From Bacteroidota bacterium (lineage in GTDB: Bacteria > Bacteroidota > Ignavibacteria > UBA10030 > SZUA-254), in assembly GCA_004322375.1 (NCBI GenBank), contig SCUC01000051.1, positions 1-6,780 on the forward strand: DNA of 6,780 bases, given 5' to 3'. The translations under genes were made by a program, and so were the position numbers. The notes under the pieces were generated by a model. It ran no database searches and was not told the origin of the DNA. It saw nothing but the letters and a program-made list of their open reading frames with translations. Within the stretch, counting starts at the first letter, position 1, and every line of letters begins with the position of its first letter. This document shows, in pieces, positions 6,572 through 6,780 of this stretch.

Positions 6572-6622
6572 CACTTTGAAAAGTTTGAAAAACCCCTAGG
6601 TAATTTCAAACTTTTCAAAGTG
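6572..6622. repeat. Perfect 19-bp inverted repeat with 13-nt spacer
   Basis: The left arm CACTTTGAAAAGTTTGAAA (6572-6590) is exactly repeated in reverse complement at 6604-6622. The 13-nt spacer contains CCCCTAGG. There is no T-run on the + side to make it a standard terminator. The CCCCTA of the spacer (6593-6598) is complementary to TAGGGG directly after the right arm (6623-6628), so two competing stems are possible. It may be a mobile hairpin element, a protein-binding site or a structured RNA end. Confidence 0.8.
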
Positions 6623-6648
6623 TAGGGGCGAGGTCACCTCGCCCGTAC
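6622..6648. repeat. GTAGGGGCG-type imperfect palindrome
   Basis: GGGCGAGGT (6626-6634) and ACCTCGCCC (6636-6644) are perfect inverted copies around a single C. Outer GTA (6622-6624) pairs with TAC (6646-6648) across one G/G mismatch, giving a 27-bp palindrome. It shares its first G with the preceding 19-bp inverted repeat. I recall similar GTAGGGGCG...CGCCC hairpins scattered between genes in several bacterial phyla; membership of that class is inference. An A8 run follows on the + strand, so it is not a + strand terminator. Confidence 0.65.
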
Positions 6649-6690
6649 CCAAAAAAAATTCAAATGGCGAATAGAAATTCTTGAAAAACC

Positions 6691-6735
6691 AGTAGAACTC
6701 CCTACGGGTCTTTGACCGACTTCTGCTCTTTTTTT
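6691..6735 (+). terminator. Terminator-like structure with T7 tract
   Basis: AGTAGAA (6691-6697) pairs with TTCTGCT (6721-6727), 7 bp with one G-T wobble, enclosing a small GGTC-TTT-GACC hairpin (6707-6717). One base later comes a run of seven T (6729-6735). The tail is good but the outer stem is weak and the enclosed loop is long. It could end any transcript crossing from the ATPase gene or from an unrecognised small RNA. It overlaps the promoter match, so the T-run may instead be part of that promoter's spacer. Confidence 0.3.
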
Positions 6736-6740
6736 ATAGA
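6712..6740 (+). promoter_or_regulatory. Candidate sigma-70-type promoter for a gene beyond the window
   Basis: TTGACC (6712-6717) and TATAGA (6735-6740) are separated by exactly 17 bp, a good match to the -35 and -10 consensus (5/6 and 4/6). An AAGAGGA (6770-6776) follows about 30 bp downstream and could be the ribosome-binding site of a gene whose start codon lies just after the window end. The T-rich spacer includes the T7 tract of the terminator-like structure. Confidence 0.4.
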
Positions 6741-6780
6741 ACATAGCGTGAAAACAATATATATTCCATAAGAGGATAGA

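Larger units (their letters stand above)
6311..6780. other. Non-coding 3' region, 470 bp
   Basis: I see no convincing gene here on either strand. The first ~100 bp is AT-rich like the ATPase gene (about 30% GC); from about 6420 the composition rises to about 42-47%. A weak stem at 6368-6392 (AAGGGGAAT with ATTCCTTTT, two G-T wobbles, 7-nt loop) could end the ATPase transcript but has no separate T-run. A 59-codon frame from a GTG at 6400 to 6579 has no recognisable product and runs into the inverted repeat, so it is not called. The main content is the inverted repeat (6572-6622), the palindrome (6622-6648), a terminator-like structure and a promoter match close to the window end. Confidence 0.6.

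Noticed and set aside
6400..6579. 59-codon open frame (GTG start; ATG at 6418) on the + strand
   Set aside because: No recognisable family, no ribosome-binding site, and it ends inside the left arm of the inverted repeat; a frame this short is expected by chance.
6591..6628. H-type pseudoknot between the hairpin loop and its 3' flank
   Set aside because: Only 5 nt would have to span a 19-bp stem, which is not feasible; treated as alternative stems instead.
6622..6660. Intrinsic terminator formed by the GGGCGAGGT palindrome
   Set aside because: On the + strand the hairpin is followed by A8 and not T; on the - strand the T8 lies before the hairpin, the wrong side.

Overview
The window shows about 4.3 kb of conserved bacterial housekeeping genes, all on the + strand, followed by a roughly 2.4 kb accessory segment. 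The gene order is guanylate kinase (3' part), RNA polymerase omega, CoaBC, family 4 uracil-DNA glycosylase and replicative helicase DnaB. That order, the divergent omega-like protein and the CoaBC active-site variants point to the Bacteroidota/Chlorobiota/Ignavibacteriota group. This placement is inferred from remembered family features, not from a search. GC content counted by hand on sampled 60-base lines is about 52% in dnaB.

Region 1 (1-4350): the 3' end of gmk is followed by a 305-bp gap that holds a hairpin with a T-rich tail and a perfect 26-bp palindrome. Then come rpoZ, coaBC, the uracil-DNA glycosylase and dnaB. The last three are tightly coupled: coaBC and the glycosylase lie within about 8 bp of each other or overlap, and the glycosylase and dnaB overlap by 1 bp. 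Together they cover nucleotide supply, transcription, coenzyme A synthesis, uracil repair and replication-fork unwinding.

Region 2 (4351-6310): a 69-bp gap with a candidate promoter leads into a 76-codon HicB-family antitoxin-like gene with no HicA toxin beside it. After 22 bp comes a 545-codon protein with an N-terminal GHKL (HSP90/MutL-type) ATPase domain and a C-terminal stretch that looks like a PD-(D/E)XK nuclease core. Base composition changes sharply, from about 53% GC in the middle of the HicB-like gene to about 27-33% from its last codons through the ATPase gene. The change falls where the HicB-like protein stops matching its family. The best reading is that a foreign AT-rich gene joined or interrupted a resident hicB. 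The GHKL-nuclease protein, perhaps with the HicB-like gene, is the strongest candidate here for a little-described defence-type system.

Region 3 (6311-6780): no convincing gene. GC returns to about 42-47% near 6420. The segment holds a perfect 19-bp inverted repeat, an abutting GTAGGGGCG-type palindrome, a terminator-like structure with a T7 tract, a good -35/-10 promoter match and an AAGAGGA ribosome-binding-like site at the very end. The next gene probably starts just past the window.
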